A stretch of DNA of 64,000 nt from Thalassococcus halodurans (GCF_900108225.1 NZ_FNUZ01000007.1:62001-126000), one strand, 5' to 3'; positions 23,599 through 32,991 are shown, numbered from the stretch's first letter. Notes: a model not told the origin generated them from the sequence alone. Numbers and translations: made by a program.

Positions 23599-26219
23599 TG
23601 ACGGCTGCCACGACGCGATCAACCTGCCCCTACTGTGGGGTGGGTTGTGGTGTTTTGCTAACGCCTGACGGGCAGGGCCGCCTGACCGTCAAAGGGGATC
23701 CGGACCATCCGGCGAACTTCGGGCGTCTGTGTTCCAAAGGATCGGCTCTGGCCGAAACGGTGGGTCTGTCGCACCGGTTGATGACCCCGCGCGTTAACGG
23801 GACCGATACCGATTGGGACAGCGCGCTGGATCATGTGGCCAAGACGTTCTCGAAAACGATCGCGGAACACGGGCCGGACTCGGTGGCGTTCTATGTATCG
23901 GGCCAGATGCTAAGCGAAGACTATTACGTCGCCAACAAGCTGATGAAGGGTTTCATCGGTTCGGCCAATATCGATACCAATTCGCGTCTGTGTATGTCGT
24001 CGACCGTGGCAGGGCACAAACGCGCCTTTGGCACCGACACGGTGCCCGGCACCTATGAAGATCTTGAAAACGCCGATCTGATTGTTCTGACCGGTTCGAA
24101 CCTCGCTTGGTGTCATCCGGTTCTGTACCAACGCATTCTGGCCGCGCGGAAATCCCGTGGCACCAAACTGGTGGTCATTGATCCCCGTCGCACGGCAAGC
24201 TGCGATGGCGCGGATTTGCACCTTGCTTTGCGGGCGGGCAGCGACGTGGCGCTGTTCAATGCCTTGCTGGCGGAAATTGACCGGCGCGGGCTTTTGGACC
24301 GCGCCTATATCGACGCTTACGTCAGTGGCGCGGATAACGCGATTGCAGCGGCCAAGGCCAGTGATCCGGCGATCACGGGCCTGTCCGATGGCGATCTGAA
24401 GACATTCTTCGATCTCTGGATCGGGACGGAAAAGGTCGTGACCATTTTCAGTCAGGGCGTGAACCAGTCTTCGTCCGGCACGGATAAGGTCAATGCGATC
24501 CTGAACTGCCATCTTGCCACTGGCCGCATCGGACGGCTTGGCATGGGTCCGTTTTCCGTAACCGGACAGCCCAACGCGATGGGCGGGCGCGAAGTGGGTG
24601 GTCTGGCCAATATGCTGGCTTGTCACCTTGATCTGGAAAACGCCGACCACCGCGAGGCCGTGCAGGGGTTCTGGGCATCGCCTGCGATGCCCGATAAGGC
24701 CGGTTTGAAAGCGGTCGATATGTTCCGCGCGTTGGGCGAAGGCCGCATCAAGGCGCTGTGGGTGATCCATTCGAACCCTGCCGTGACCCTGCCGGATGCC
24801 GACCGTGTGCGCGGTGCTGTTGAAGGCTGCGATTTTGTTGTGGTCAGCGATATCACCGAACGCACCGACACCGCGCGTGGCGCGGATGTGTTGTTGCCTG
24901 CGGCGGCATGGGCCGAAAAATCCGGCACGGTCACAAACTCTGATCGTACCGTGTCGCGGCAGCGCGCGGTTCTGGCCGCACCGGGGATTGCCCAGCCCGA
25001 TTGGTGGATTCTGGCCGAAGTTGCAAAACGCATGGGCTTTGACGGTTTCGATTGGACTAGTCCGGCCGAGATTTTCCGCGAATATGCGACGCTTTCGGGT
25101 ATCGCCGGGTCATTCGGGCGCGACTTTGATATCTCGGATTTCAAGGACATTTGCGACGCCGATTATGACACGCTGTCGCCATTCCGCTGGCCCCAAAGCG
25201 CAGCAAAGCAGGGTGGCCGGTTCTTTGCTGACGGTGGTTTCTACCACGCGGATGGCAAGGCCAAGATGCTGGCGCTGACGCCGCGCGATCCTGCGTCTAT
25301 GCCGGATGAGAAGCGCCCGTTCAGGCTGAACACGGGGCGTCTGCGCGATCAGTGGCATACTATGACGCGGACAGCTCTTAGCCCGCGACTGTCGGCGCAT
25401 CTGCCCGAACCCTTTGTGGATATGCACCCCAAGGATGCGGATCGACTGGGCCTGAAGCCCGCAGACCTTGTGCGCCTGACAAGTCCGCACGGAACCTCGG
25501 TCTTGCGGTTGCGGCGCACCACAGATGTGGCACCGGGGGATCTGTTTGTTCCGATGCACTGGACCGGTGAAACGGCCCCCTCTGCACGGATTGATGCGCT
25601 GGTCGCACCCGTGACCGACCCGATTTCGGGGCAACCGGAAAGCAAGGCCAGCACCGTTGCGGCCGAACCGTTTCCTGCGAAATGGTATGGTTTTGCGATC
25701 TCGGCCACGTCGTTTGATCCGGACTGTTCCTATTGGGCGCGGGCGCGGACTGGTCAGGGCTGGCGTGCGGAACTGGCGGGCGATACGATCCCCGATGATT
25801 GGGAAGCCTACGCACGTTCGCTGCTAAAACAGTCCGAGACCTCTGCTCAGGTTCTGAAGGATCCGAAGCGGGGCACGTTCCGGATTGCGTTCTATCAGGA
25901 CGAAATCCTGATCGCAGCGCTTTATGTCGGTCCCGAGCCTGTGGACCTGATGCGCGATTTCCTTGCGGGATTGCCGGGCACGGAAACGCTTTGGGCGCTG
26001 GCGGGCAAGGCGCGGGGCGATATGCCCGATCCCGGTCCGGTGGTTTGTTCCTGCTTTGCGGTTGGTCGCAACACCATTCTGCGCGAGATTGAGGAAAAGG
26101 GCCTGACCACGGTCGAGGAAATTGGCGCCTGCCTGTCAGCGGGCACCAATTGCGGGTCGTGCAAATCTGAATTGGCGGGGCTTTTGGCCGCGGTCGAGGT
26201 CAGCGAACCAGCAGAGTGA
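23598..26219 (+). CDS. nasA: Assimilatory nitrate reductase catalytic subunit
   Basis: An 873-residue molybdopterin oxidoreductase reducing nitrate to nitrite in the cytoplasm. An N-terminal [4Fe-4S] site is formed by C10, C13, C17 and C45; the molybdopterin domains follow, with SSSGTDKVNAILNCHLATGRIG and PNAMGGREVGGL typical of NasA. The C terminus (residues ~815-873) is a BFD-like [2Fe-2S] domain with C817, C819, C852 and C855, as in NasA of Klebsiella type. No twin-arginine signal, as expected for the assimilatory enzyme. The last 20 bases overlap the convergent kinase gene. Confidence 0.96.
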   Translation: MTAATTRSTCPYCGVGCGVLLTPDGQGRLTVKGDPDHPANFGRLCSKGSALAETVGLSHRLMTPRVNGTDTDWDSALDHVAKTFSKTIAEHGPDSVAFYVSGQMLSEDYYVANKLMKGFIGSANIDTNSRLCMSSTVAGHKRAFGTDTVPGTYEDLENADLIVLTGSNLAWCHPVLYQRILAARKSRGTKLVVIDPRRTASCDGADLHLALRAGSDVALFNALLAEIDRRGLLDRAYIDAYVSGADNAIAAAKASDPAITGLSDGDLKTFFDLWIGTEKVVTIFSQGVNQSSSGTDKVNAILNCHLATGRIGRLGMGPFSVTGQPNAMGGREVGGLANMLACHLDLENADHREAVQGFWASPAMPDKAGLKAVDMFRALGEGRIKALWVIHSNPAVTLPDADRVRGAVEGCDFVVVSDITERTDTARGADVLLPAAAWAEKSGTVTNSDRTVSRQRAVLAAPGIAQPDWWILAEVAKRMGFDGFDWTSPAEIFREYATLSGIAGSFGRDFDISDFKDICDADYDTLSPFRWPQSAAKQGGRFFADGGFYHADGKAKMLALTPRDPASMPDEKRPFRLNTGRLRDQWHTMTRTALSPRLSAHLPEPFVDMHPKDADRLGLKPADLVRLTSPHGTSVLRLRRTTDVAPGDLFVPMHWTGETAPSARIDALVAPVTDPISGQPESKASTVAAEPFPAKWYGFAISATSFDPDCSYWARARTGQGWRAELAGDTIPDDWEAYARSLLKQSETSAQVLKDPKRGTFRIAFYQDEILIAALYVGPEPVDLMRDFLAGLPGTETLWALAGKARGDMPDPGPVVCSCFAVGRNTILREIEEKGLTTVEEIGACLSAGTNCGSCKSELAGLLAAVEVSEPAE

Positions 26220-27981
26220 TCAGCAAGACAGCCGCCACGCTGGTGGCTGTCAGTGCCCATGTGCGCCAGAAGTTGCGGCCCCCGCGCTGCAACAGCGGCA
26301 CAAAGTCACCGCCTGCGGCGGCTTCGGCCCGTGCGCTGCGCAGTTCACCCAGAAATTCGGTCATCACCTGCGGGCGTTCTTTGGGTTCGAAATCAATGGC
26401 ACGCAGAATGGCGGCGCTTGCAGTTTTCGGCAAATCAGGGCGCGCGTCGGTCAGCGGTTTCGGCACCCAGTCTTTCTGGTTCACGGACAGGCGATTGCCA
26501 CGTTTTTCGTGATCGAAAGGCACTTTGCCGGTCAGCATTTCAAAGGCGATCACGCCGATGGAAAACAGATCCGACAGGTTGGACGCGGGTTTTCCGGCCA
26601 GCACTTCGGGGGCGATGTAGTTCAGCGATCCTTCGGGAAGGTCTTCGTCGGCGCCCGCAAGAAGGCCCTTGAAACCAGCGACCTGAACCGATCCGAAATC
26701 GATGATTTTCGCGGTGCCATCTGCAAGGATCATGACGTTCTCAGGTTTCAGGTCTCGGTGCACCATGCGCAGGCGATGAAACACCCGCACGGCTGAAACG
26801 AGCGATGTCAGGACAGGCAGCACATCGCGCAAACGGGGCGTCGGATGCCTTGTGATCCAATCGCGCAGGGTTTCGCCTTCGACCCATTCGGCAACGAAAT
26901 AGAGAAAACTTGTGTCTTCATGCGGCAAGATTTTCATCACTTGAGGATGTGAAATCTTGCGCCCGACCCATTGTTCGAGGGTGAAGCCTTCGAGGTACTG
27001 AAGCGTTTCGGCAAAGTTGCGGGACGGAGCCTTAAGCACATATTCGCCATCGGGCTTATCTGCGCGACGCACCTTGTAGACATGGCTGCGGGTCGAGGCG
27101 TGCAGCACTTCTGTCACCTGCCAGCCGTCGATCCGGTTGCCCGGCTTCATAACCGGCGGAATGACCAGATCGGTCAAACGGCGGTGGGCTTCGGTCACGC
27201 TTTCCGAGGGCAGGGATTCAACCGCCATCAGCATGGCAGACACGTTATCGTCACTGCCCGCCGCAAGCGCCGCGTCGCACAGGGCGCGGGCTGCTTTTTC
27301 CAGATCGCGTTGCGTTTTCAGGGGCGCTGACAGCTGTTCGAGCAGGGCGTGTTCGGGCAGGGCGCTGTGGACCCCATCGGACAGCAGGATAAACACATCC
27401 CCTGCGGCCATTTCGTGTTCGGCGTAATCCACATTCAGGCGTTGATCGATGCCAAGCGCCCGTGTCAGGACCTCTTTCTCGCCCATGTACATGCTGGTGT
27501 GGTCGGTGGTCAGACACTTCAGACGACCGTTGCGCAGCAACAGACAGCGCGTGTCGCCTACATGCACGATATGCGCTGTGGTCGACTTGGCGATCATAGC
27601 GGTAAAGGTGGTGACCTGACCCTCTGCCTCGGGCGAACCGCTGCGGTTCTGCGCGTAGAAGAAGGTGTTCAGCGCCTGAATAAGACGCCCCGAACAATCC
27701 GCCACTGTCCAGCTTTCGGGGGCCGAGTAATAGTCCTGCGCGAACTGCATTACCGACGTTTGCGCGGCCTTCCATGAATTGCGACCGGTGCTTATGCCGT
27801 CGGCAATACAGATCATCGCGCCGCGCGCGTGAAGTTCATAAAGGCTTTCCGGAATGCGGCCCGAGATCGCGTCGTCGTTACGCGGTTTGACACCTGCAGC
27901 AGAATAGCCCCCCATCGCGGCCTTGAGCGGATGGGTCGGAAACTGACCTTTGACCAGCGGTTGTTCTGAATTTGCAGGCAT
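26200..27981 (-). CDS. Bifunctional PP2C phosphatase / Ser-Thr protein kinase with C-terminal membrane anchor
   Basis: A 593-residue fusion. Residues ~25-260 are a PP2C phosphatase (KPRNDDAISG, CIADGISTG, HVGDTRCLLL, LLSDGVHS, GSDDNVSAML). Residues ~285-545 are a Hanks-type kinase with the ATP lysine in YVLKAPSRN, HRDLKPENVM, DFGS and an APE-like IAPEVL. The last ~20 residues are a single hydrophobic helix with no outer domain. The start at 27981 has GAGGAAG upstream. Homologues sit between nirBD/nasA and the nitrate transporter in Pseudomonas, so a role in nitrate assimilation is likely; substrates are unknown. It is convergent with nasA and follows the narK-like gene in the same direction (69 bases). 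Confidence 0.9.
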   Translation of the reverse strand: MPANSEQPLVKGQFPTHPLKAAMGGYSAAGVKPRNDDAISGRIPESLYELHARGAMICIADGISTGRNSWKAAQTSVMQFAQDYYSAPESWTVADCSGRLIQALNTFFYAQNRSGSPEAEGQVTTFTAMIAKSTTAHIVHVGDTRCLLLRNGRLKCLTTDHTSMYMGEKEVLTRALGIDQRLNVDYAEHEMAAGDVFILLSDGVHSALPEHALLEQLSAPLKTQRDLEKAARALCDAALAAGSDDNVSAMLMAVESLPSESVTEAHRRLTDLVIPPVMKPGNRIDGWQVTEVLHASTRSHVYKVRRADKPDGEYVLKAPSRNFAETLQYLEGFTLEQWVGRKISHPQVMKILPHEDTSFLYFVAEWVEGETLRDWITRHPTPRLRDVLPVLTSLVSAVRVFHRLRMVHRDLKPENVMILADGTAKIIDFGSVQVAGFKGLLAGADEDLPEGSLNYIAPEVLAGKPASNLSDLFSIGVIAFEMLTGKVPFDHEKRGNRLSVNQKDWVPKPLTDARPDLPKTASAAILRAIDFEPKERPQVMTEFLGELRSARAEAAAGGDFVPLLQRGGRNFWRTWALTATSVAAVLLITLLVR

Positions 27982-28050
27982 CGTCTTCCTCATGATGCAC
28001 GAAAAGGCGGGACATGCCCGCCTGATCGTTTTCAACCGATTCCGGTCTGA

Positions 28051-29511
28051 TTAGGTCACTTTGATCATGGTGACCGCGCCGTCCTCGTCAACCTCGGCGA
28101 TCTCGCCCGAGGGTTCTTCAAGGAAGAGCAAGGCGATGAAGCCCAAGACGGCAGTACCGGCGATGACCATGAAGAAAGTCGAGGCGTCCACCACCGAATA
28201 GATGATCAGGTAAATCACCGCGCCAACATTGCCGTAGGCACCGGTCATGCCTGCGATCTGGCCTGTCAGAGACCGTTTGATCAGCGGGACCACAGCGAAC
28301 ACGGCGCCTTCACCGGCCTGTACAAAGAACGAACAGGCCATGGCTGCAACAACCGCCAGCCAAATCGGCCATGCCGCATCGACGACGCCCATCAGAGCAT
28401 AGCCAAGCGCGAGGCCCGCGGTCAGGATCAGCAGTGTCTTTTTGCGGCCGAACCGGTCGGAAATCCAACCGCCACCGGGGCGCGACATCAGGTTCATAAA
28501 GGCGTAGGCCGAGGCCACCATGCCCGCGACGACAGGTGTGAGGTCGAAGGTTTCCAGAAAGAACAGCGGCAGCATGGACACAACAGCCAGTTCCGAGCCG
28601 AAGGTGGCGAAGTACAGGATGTTCAAAATGGCGACCTGCTTGAACTTGTAGCGCTGGAATTCAGGGACTTCTTCGGTCAGGACATTGCGGTTGGCGCGCA
28701 CGGCCAACATCGAGTCATAGAGGTACAGAAGAAGCAGGCCGAAATAGACAACGTTCGTCGTCATGGGTGTGAAGATGTCGACGTTCTTCAGGCGCCATGC
28801 CAAAGCACCCAAAGCGATGTACAGCGGCACTTTCATGACCAGCAGGAAGAACAGATCGCCTTTCGAGGTGACCTCCATCGCGGTGGCGTTCTTGGGGCGG
28901 AAATACTTGGACCCTTTCGGCACGTCCTGAACGCTTGCGTAGTAGATAAAGCCGAACACAAGCGCCATTGCACCGGTCAGACCGATCGCCCAACGCCAAC
29001 CGTCTTCACCGCCGAACCAAAGCGCGATGGTGGGCAGGGTGAAGGCCGCAGCCGCCGAACCGAAGTTGCCCCAGCCGCCATAGATGCCTTCTGCGGTTCC
29101 CAGTTCGTTGGCGGGGAACCATTCAGAAACCATCCGGATGCCGATGACGAAACCGGCCCCGATGAACCCAAGCGCGAAACGGGCCAGCGCCAGTTGGGTA
29201 AAGTTTTCAGCGACAGCAAAGATAAAGCAGGGGATCGACGCCAGAATAAGCAGCGCCGAATAAACGCGACGGGGGCCATATTGGTCGGTCAGCATGCCGA
29301 TGATGATCCGCGCCGGAATGGTCAGCGCGACGTTCAGGATCAGCAGCGTGGTGATCTGCGGCTTGGTCAGGCCAAGGCTTTCTTTGATCGCACCCAGCAT
29401 CGGGGCAAGGTTGAACCAGACCACGAAGGTCAGGAAGAAAGCGAACCAAGTGAGGTGAAGGATTTTCATCTTCCCCGAGAACGAGAAGATATTAAAATTG
29501 CTCGAGGACAT
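28051..29511 (-). CDS. Nitrate/nitrite MFS transporter, NarK/NasA type
   Basis: A 486-residue 12-helix transporter of the nitrate-nitrite porter family. It begins with LHLTWFAFFLTFVVWFNLAPM, a hallmark of this family, and has the GGWGNFGSAAAAF nitrate signature and RPGGGWISDRFGRKKTL loop. It imports nitrate for NasA. The ATG at 29511 is chosen because GGAG lies 7 bases upstream; a TTG at 29523 overlaps that site. It is followed by the kinase/phosphatase gene and is divergent from the GntR gene. Confidence 0.93.
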   Translation of the reverse strand: MSSSNFNIFSFSGKMKILHLTWFAFFLTFVVWFNLAPMLGAIKESLGLTKPQITTLLILNVALTIPARIIIGMLTDQYGPRRVYSALLILASIPCFIFAVAENFTQLALARFALGFIGAGFVIGIRMVSEWFPANELGTAEGIYGGWGNFGSAAAAFTLPTIALWFGGEDGWRWAIGLTGAMALVFGFIYYASVQDVPKGSKYFRPKNATAMEVTSKGDLFFLLVMKVPLYIALGALAWRLKNVDIFTPMTTNVVYFGLLLLYLYDSMLAVRANRNVLTEEVPEFQRYKFKQVAILNILYFATFGSELAVVSMLPLFFLETFDLTPVVAGMVASAYAFMNLMSRPGGGWISDRFGRKKTLLILTAGLALGYALMGVVDAAWPIWLAVVAAMACSFFVQAGEGAVFAVVPLIKRSLTGQIAGMTGAYGNVGAVIYLIIYSVVDASTFFMVIAGTAVLGFIALLFLEEPSGEIAEVDEDGAVTMIKVT

Positions 29512-29579
29512 GACGGTCTCCAAAGTCTTCCGTCGCGCCGTGCGACGGGTCGCTGAGCGATTGGATCATGTCTTGGTCG

Positions 29580-29591
29580 AATGCATGCATT
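29580..29591. promoter_or_regulatory. Palindrome AATGCATGCATT upstream of the nitrate transporter gene
   Basis: A perfect 12-base palindrome 69 bases upstream of the transporter start, in the 287-base divergent region shared with the GntR gene. It is a plausible operator; the binding protein is not known. Confidence 0.35.
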
Positions 29592-29672
29592 TTATCCCTA
29601 GTGGGGCGAATGGCGGCGTGTTTTTGGGCGTGCGCCTAAAAAATGGGCGCTATAGCGGGAAGGGTTTGAATG

Positions 29673-29706
29673 TTTGTGCATTCTGCAAAATCACCAATTC
29701 GGTGAT
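29673..29706. promoter_or_regulatory. Two adjacent inverted repeats in the narK-gntR divergent region
   Basis: TTTGTGCATTCTGCAAAA (29673-29690) has imperfect TTTnTGCA/TGCAnAA arms. ATCACC-AATTC-GGTGAT (29690-29706) is a perfect 6-bp inverted repeat with a 5-base spacer. Both lie about 95-125 bases upstream of the GntR start and are candidate sites for that regulator. Confidence 0.4.
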
Positions 29707-29798
29707 CTCGGGCATTCGTGACCGCTTTGTCTTTTGGGATGGTTGCCCTGTTCCGGCGGTCGGGCTAGGTTTGCCGCCCAAGCCTCAGGGGACCTCGC

Positions 29799-30407
29799 GT
29801 GCTGGATCAGACGCCTAAAAAATCCGACGACATTGCCCATCAACTTGCCAGCCGCATTGTGCGCTGCGAGGTATCGCCGGGTGAAAAGCTGCGTCAGGAT
29901 CTGGTCGCCCGCGAATTCGGTGTCAGTCAGGTAACGGTCCGCGAAGCGTTTCTGCGATTGGAAGGTCAGGGCCTTGTGATCAGCTTGCCTCGTCGCGGGA
30001 CCTGCGTTGCGTCGATGGATCAAAAGACGGCTGAAGAGCTGAAGGTGATGCGCGTGGCGTTAGAGCCTGTCGCACTGGAACGCTCGGTACCGAACCTGAC
30101 ACCTGAACAGGTGCAAGACATCGAAGACGCGCAAGACGCCTGCGATTTCGCCGAAACGGTCGAAGATTGGGAAGACGCGAACCGGCGTTTCCATCTTGCT
30201 GTGATCGCCGGATGCGACATGCCGCGATTGGTGGCCGAGATCGCTGAACTGCAGGTTTTGTATTCGTGGCACTACAATATGCACTACGCCGGCCGCTGGA
30301 AAAAACGCGCCGACCGCGACCATGCCGCAATCCTTGCAGCAATCAAGGAAGGCGACGCTGCCACAGCGCGTATCGTGATGCAGCGGCATCTATCCCGTCT
30401 GTCCTGA
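29799..30407 (+). CDS. GntR-family regulator with FCD effector domain
   Basis: A 202-residue regulator. The N-terminal winged helix (about residues 10-72) contains LVAREFGVSQVTVREAFLRLEGQGLV. The C-terminal FCD domain (about 80-200) keeps the metal-ligand pattern DANRRFH, RDH and RHL, which in this family positions a small carboxylate ligand. GTG start after AGGGGA. Divergent orientation from the nitrate transporter gene suggests it controls that promoter or its own, but FCD regulators usually sense organic acids, so the ligand and target are open. Confidence 0.88.
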   Translation: MLDQTPKKSDDIAHQLASRIVRCEVSPGEKLRQDLVAREFGVSQVTVREAFLRLEGQGLVISLPRRGTCVASMDQKTAEELKVMRVALEPVALERSVPNLTPEQVQDIEDAQDACDFAETVEDWEDANRRFHLAVIAGCDMPRLVAEIAELQVLYSWHYNMHYAGRWKKRADRDHAAILAAIKEGDAATARIVMQRHLSRLS

Positions 30408-30514
30408 GACGTGAATTAAGTTAACATAAGATAGATTATCAGATCGTCGTGCGGTGCCCACAACGCAAGATTTCTAGCACCAGCCTATGCAAGGCTAAAT
30501 TGCAGCTTTTCCCG

Positions 30515-30937
30515 TCAAGAACCGGCACCTTTACGGCCATAACCCCCAACTGGAAATTCGCAACGGGTCACATAGTCGGCTTTTGCATGTAGCCGAATTA
30601 GGTCGTCCATTTTTATTGGTTGAGAAGACAACATTCCGTCATCCAACAGGACCCCGAGATAAAACTCGGCAAATGCCTTTAGAAATATCCGATCTGCATC
30701 CCTCGTAATTTTTCCGCTGTGCTCGGAAAGAAAGGCCCTGTAAAACGAAGCCGCTTCGGACGTGCAGTTGCCTTTGTGCATGCTCACTGCCTTTTGCAGG
30801 CACGCCTTCGCCACATACTCCGCCGGCTCTGTGACAAGATCATATTGCTCGCATGCCGCTGCAAACTTGCCAACATTCACAAACGCATCGCCTTTTTGAA
30901 AAGCTCTAATTGAGCGCCATCTTGTCAGAATACCCAT
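30515..30937 (-). CDS. Orphan hypothetical protein
   Basis: A 140-residue open frame (MGILTRWRSIRAFQ start; the frame extends to 30997). I recognise no family. It looks helical and repeat-like (GDAFVNVGKFAAACEQYDL, ACLQKAVSMHKGNCTSEAASFYRAFL), which hints at a TPR-type helical scaffold. Base composition is more AT-rich than its neighbours, and the ribosome-binding site is weak (GGAAA). Flanked by unrelated genes on both sides. It may be a recently acquired gene or a spurious frame. Confidence 0.4.
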   Translation of the reverse strand: MGILTRWRSIRAFQKGDAFVNVGKFAAACEQYDLVTEPAEYVAKACLQKAVSMHKGNCTSEAASFYRAFLSEHSGKITRDADRIFLKAFAEFYLGVLLDDGMLSSQPIKMDDLIRLHAKADYVTRCEFPVGGYGRKGAGS

Positions 30938-31031
30938 GATTTCCAATTTGTTTGATTTCTCTGAAGACTTGTAGCTGGGTACGGAAACCACTGGCAAGCG
31001 GTGCGTCCGGAATGTTTGTCGTCGCTCTTGG

Positions 31032-31047
31032 CTCGTCCCAACTGGGA
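31032..31047. promoter_or_regulatory. Inverted repeat CGTCCCA-AC-TGGGACG
   Basis: A perfect 7-bp inverted repeat with a 2-base spacer, between the racemase-like gene and the orphan gene. The loop is too small for a terminator, so a protein-binding site upstream of the orphan gene is more likely. Unassigned. Confidence 0.3.
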
Positions 31048-31108
31048 CGCACTCCGGCTATGCATACCCGGTGACATTTCTCCTTGCGGGGCAACACAAG
31101 CTATCCGC

Positions 31109-31819
31109 TCAATCTGCCTCCAACCCCGCCAAAAGCTTCATATGCCATGCCAATGCGTGGTTCGAACTTAGAACCGGCATATTCAGGTCGAGCATCAGTG
31201 GTTGCAGGATATCCAGCGTGCGCAGGTTTGTGCAGGACAGGAAAATAGCGTCGCAGCCACCCTCTTGGGCGATATGGAGGGCCGCTTTGGCGATGGAGGC
31301 CGGGGTGATACGCGCGACCTGCGCTTCGATCTCTTCTCCGAACGAAAGCCTTTGCGACACGGTGATGCCACGTTCGGTGAAGGCATCACATAAGGGGCCA
31401 GAGACACTGTCGACATAGGGTGAAACGACCCCGATGCTGCCCACGCCCAAGGCTTTCAACTGGGCCACAGCGGCGGTCAGCGGGTTGGTGACGTGCTGCG
31501 CCGTGCTGTTTTGACGGACCAGGTCCGTCACGCGGTCTTCTCCGATTAACGCCGTGCCCGAGGTGCAGGCATAGCCGACAACCGCTAACGGCCCACCCGA
31601 CGGCAGAAGCGCGGCTGAGGTCGCAAGATTGTCTGCCATATGCGCAATGCTTTCCGGTGACAACGTGTCGCCGGACTGCACGCGCGACACATAAAGCCGC
31701 GCCATGTCGGGCGGGATCATGCGGTGGAACTCTGGTTCCAGTGTTTCATCCACACGCAGCGCGATCAGGCCCAAGGCGGGTAAATCGGGTTCGGATGTTT
31801 CGTATGGAACCTTGGTCAT
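31109..31819 (-). CDS. Asp/Glu racemase superfamily enzyme (maleate isomerase/EutA-like)
   Basis: A 236-residue protein of the Asp/Glu/hydantoin racemase fold. The two catalytic cysteines of this fold are present in VGYACTSGTALIG and FLSCTNLRTLD, spaced as in maleate isomerase, arylmalonate decarboxylase and EutA. It probably isomerises or racemises an intermediate in the pathway encoded by the upstream permease, PLP-enzyme and M24 genes; it is the last of these, 5 bases after the M24 stop. The substrate cannot be read from sequence. Confidence 0.8.
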   Translation of the reverse strand: MTKVPYETSEPDLPALGLIALRVDETLEPEFHRMIPPDMARLYVSRVQSGDTLSPESIAHMADNLATSAALLPSGGPLAVVGYACTSGTALIGEDRVTDLVRQNSTAQHVTNPLTAAVAQLKALGVGSIGVVSPYVDSVSGPLCDAFTERGITVSQRLSFGEEIEAQVARITPASIAKAALHIAQEGGCDAIFLSCTNLRTLDILQPLMLDLNMPVLSSNHALAWHMKLLAGLEAD

Positions 31820-31824
31820 GTCCC

Positions 31825-32991
31825 CTACTCCGCCAATGTCATCAGGGTTTGCGGCGCACGGGTTGTCAGCAGTTCAGGCCCGTCATCCCGCAGCACGATG
31901 TTTTCTTCGTGCACCAGAATGCGGTCGCCTTCGACCACAGCACCCGGTTCCAGTGTCAGCACCATTCCGCTGCGCAGTTCGGTGTCATCCAGCGGGGTCA
32001 GTGACGGCCATTCGGTCAGCGTGATGCCCAGCCCATGTCCCAAGCGCCCGCCTAGGGGTGTAGCCCCCCTACCGGTCAGGCCGTTGTTCAGGATGGCCCA
32101 CAAATCGCGGGCGGTCATGCCCGGACGCAGCTGTTCCAAGGCGTCCTGCGTCGCGTGCCATAGCGCGTCGTGACAGCGGGCGGTGGCGGCGTTGGGTGTG
32201 CCGACCGTAAAGTTCCGGTCAAAGTCGCAGAAATAGCCGTCTTTCACAGCACCTGTGTCGAGCATCAGAATGTCGCCCTTTGCCAAGGGGGTTGCAGGCG
32301 CGGGAGAGATGACGTCGCCATAGCCCCCCTGCCCTGCGCCGCCTGCCACGTAGCTGACCCAATCCGCGCCTTGAGTCAGCAACGCGATCTGGAAGTCGCG
32401 GAAGATGGCGTCGATGCCTTTTCCAGCCATGGCGAATTCGGGCACGCGTGCAAAGGCGCGGTCGGCAATCTGGCAGATGTCGTGGATTTTGGTGATCTCG
32501 GGGTCTGATTTGATCTCGCGCACTCGTTGGATCACGTCGGTGCCGTCGACGAACTGACGCGGCGCTATGCTGTGCTGCACCGCGTGGTAGTCGGCCAAGG
32601 GCATCCGTAGGTGGGTTTCCAACCCCATGGGCGTGGCGATGCGGCCTGTTTCGGGAGTGACCTCGCGCAGGGAGTCTGACAGCAAAGTAACCCCGTCATC
32701 ACGCGGGTCCGGTGCATTCCATGTGCGGATGTCGGGCATCCATGTGCGCCCCATCAGATCCGCGCCGATGGAGGGGATCACAGCAATCGGATCGCCCTGC
32801 GCGGGGACGATGACGAACCACGGGCGTGCGGGGCTTTCCCAGAAACGGGTCAGGAAACCGGTGGTGTAAAAAATGTCCGCCGCGGATGTAAGCAGCAGAG
32901 CGTCGCAGTCTTTCGCGGCCAGTTGCGCCTGCAAGCGCGCGATGCGCTGGCGGTATTCGCTGGCCGGAAAGATCAACGACCTGTCAGGCAT
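31825..32991 (-). CDS. M24-family metallopeptidase/hydrolase (Xaa-Pro peptidase or creatinase-like)
   Basis: A 388-residue pita-bread enzyme. An N-terminal creatinase-like domain (residues 1-~150) precedes the M24 domain. The five metal ligands can be seen in LDTGAVKDGYFCDFDR (two Asp), GRLGHGLG (His), LTLEPGAV (Glu) and VHEENIV (Glu), so it should be active. Similar proteins hydrolyse Xaa-Pro bonds, creatine or ectoine. In this operon it may split an amide-linked nutrient whose product is handled by the PLP enzyme. Start overlaps the preceding stop by 8 bases. Confidence 0.82.
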   Translation of the reverse strand: MPDRSLIFPASEYRQRIARLQAQLAAKDCDALLLTSAADIFYTTGFLTRFWESPARPWFVIVPAQGDPIAVIPSIGADLMGRTWMPDIRTWNAPDPRDDGVTLLSDSLREVTPETGRIATPMGLETHLRMPLADYHAVQHSIAPRQFVDGTDVIQRVREIKSDPEITKIHDICQIADRAFARVPEFAMAGKGIDAIFRDFQIALLTQGADWVSYVAGGAGQGGYGDVISPAPATPLAKGDILMLDTGAVKDGYFCDFDRNFTVGTPNAATARCHDALWHATQDALEQLRPGMTARDLWAILNNGLTGRGATPLGGRLGHGLGITLTEWPSLTPLDDTELRSGMVLTLEPGAVVEGDRILVHEENIVLRDDGPELLTTRAPQTLMTLAE

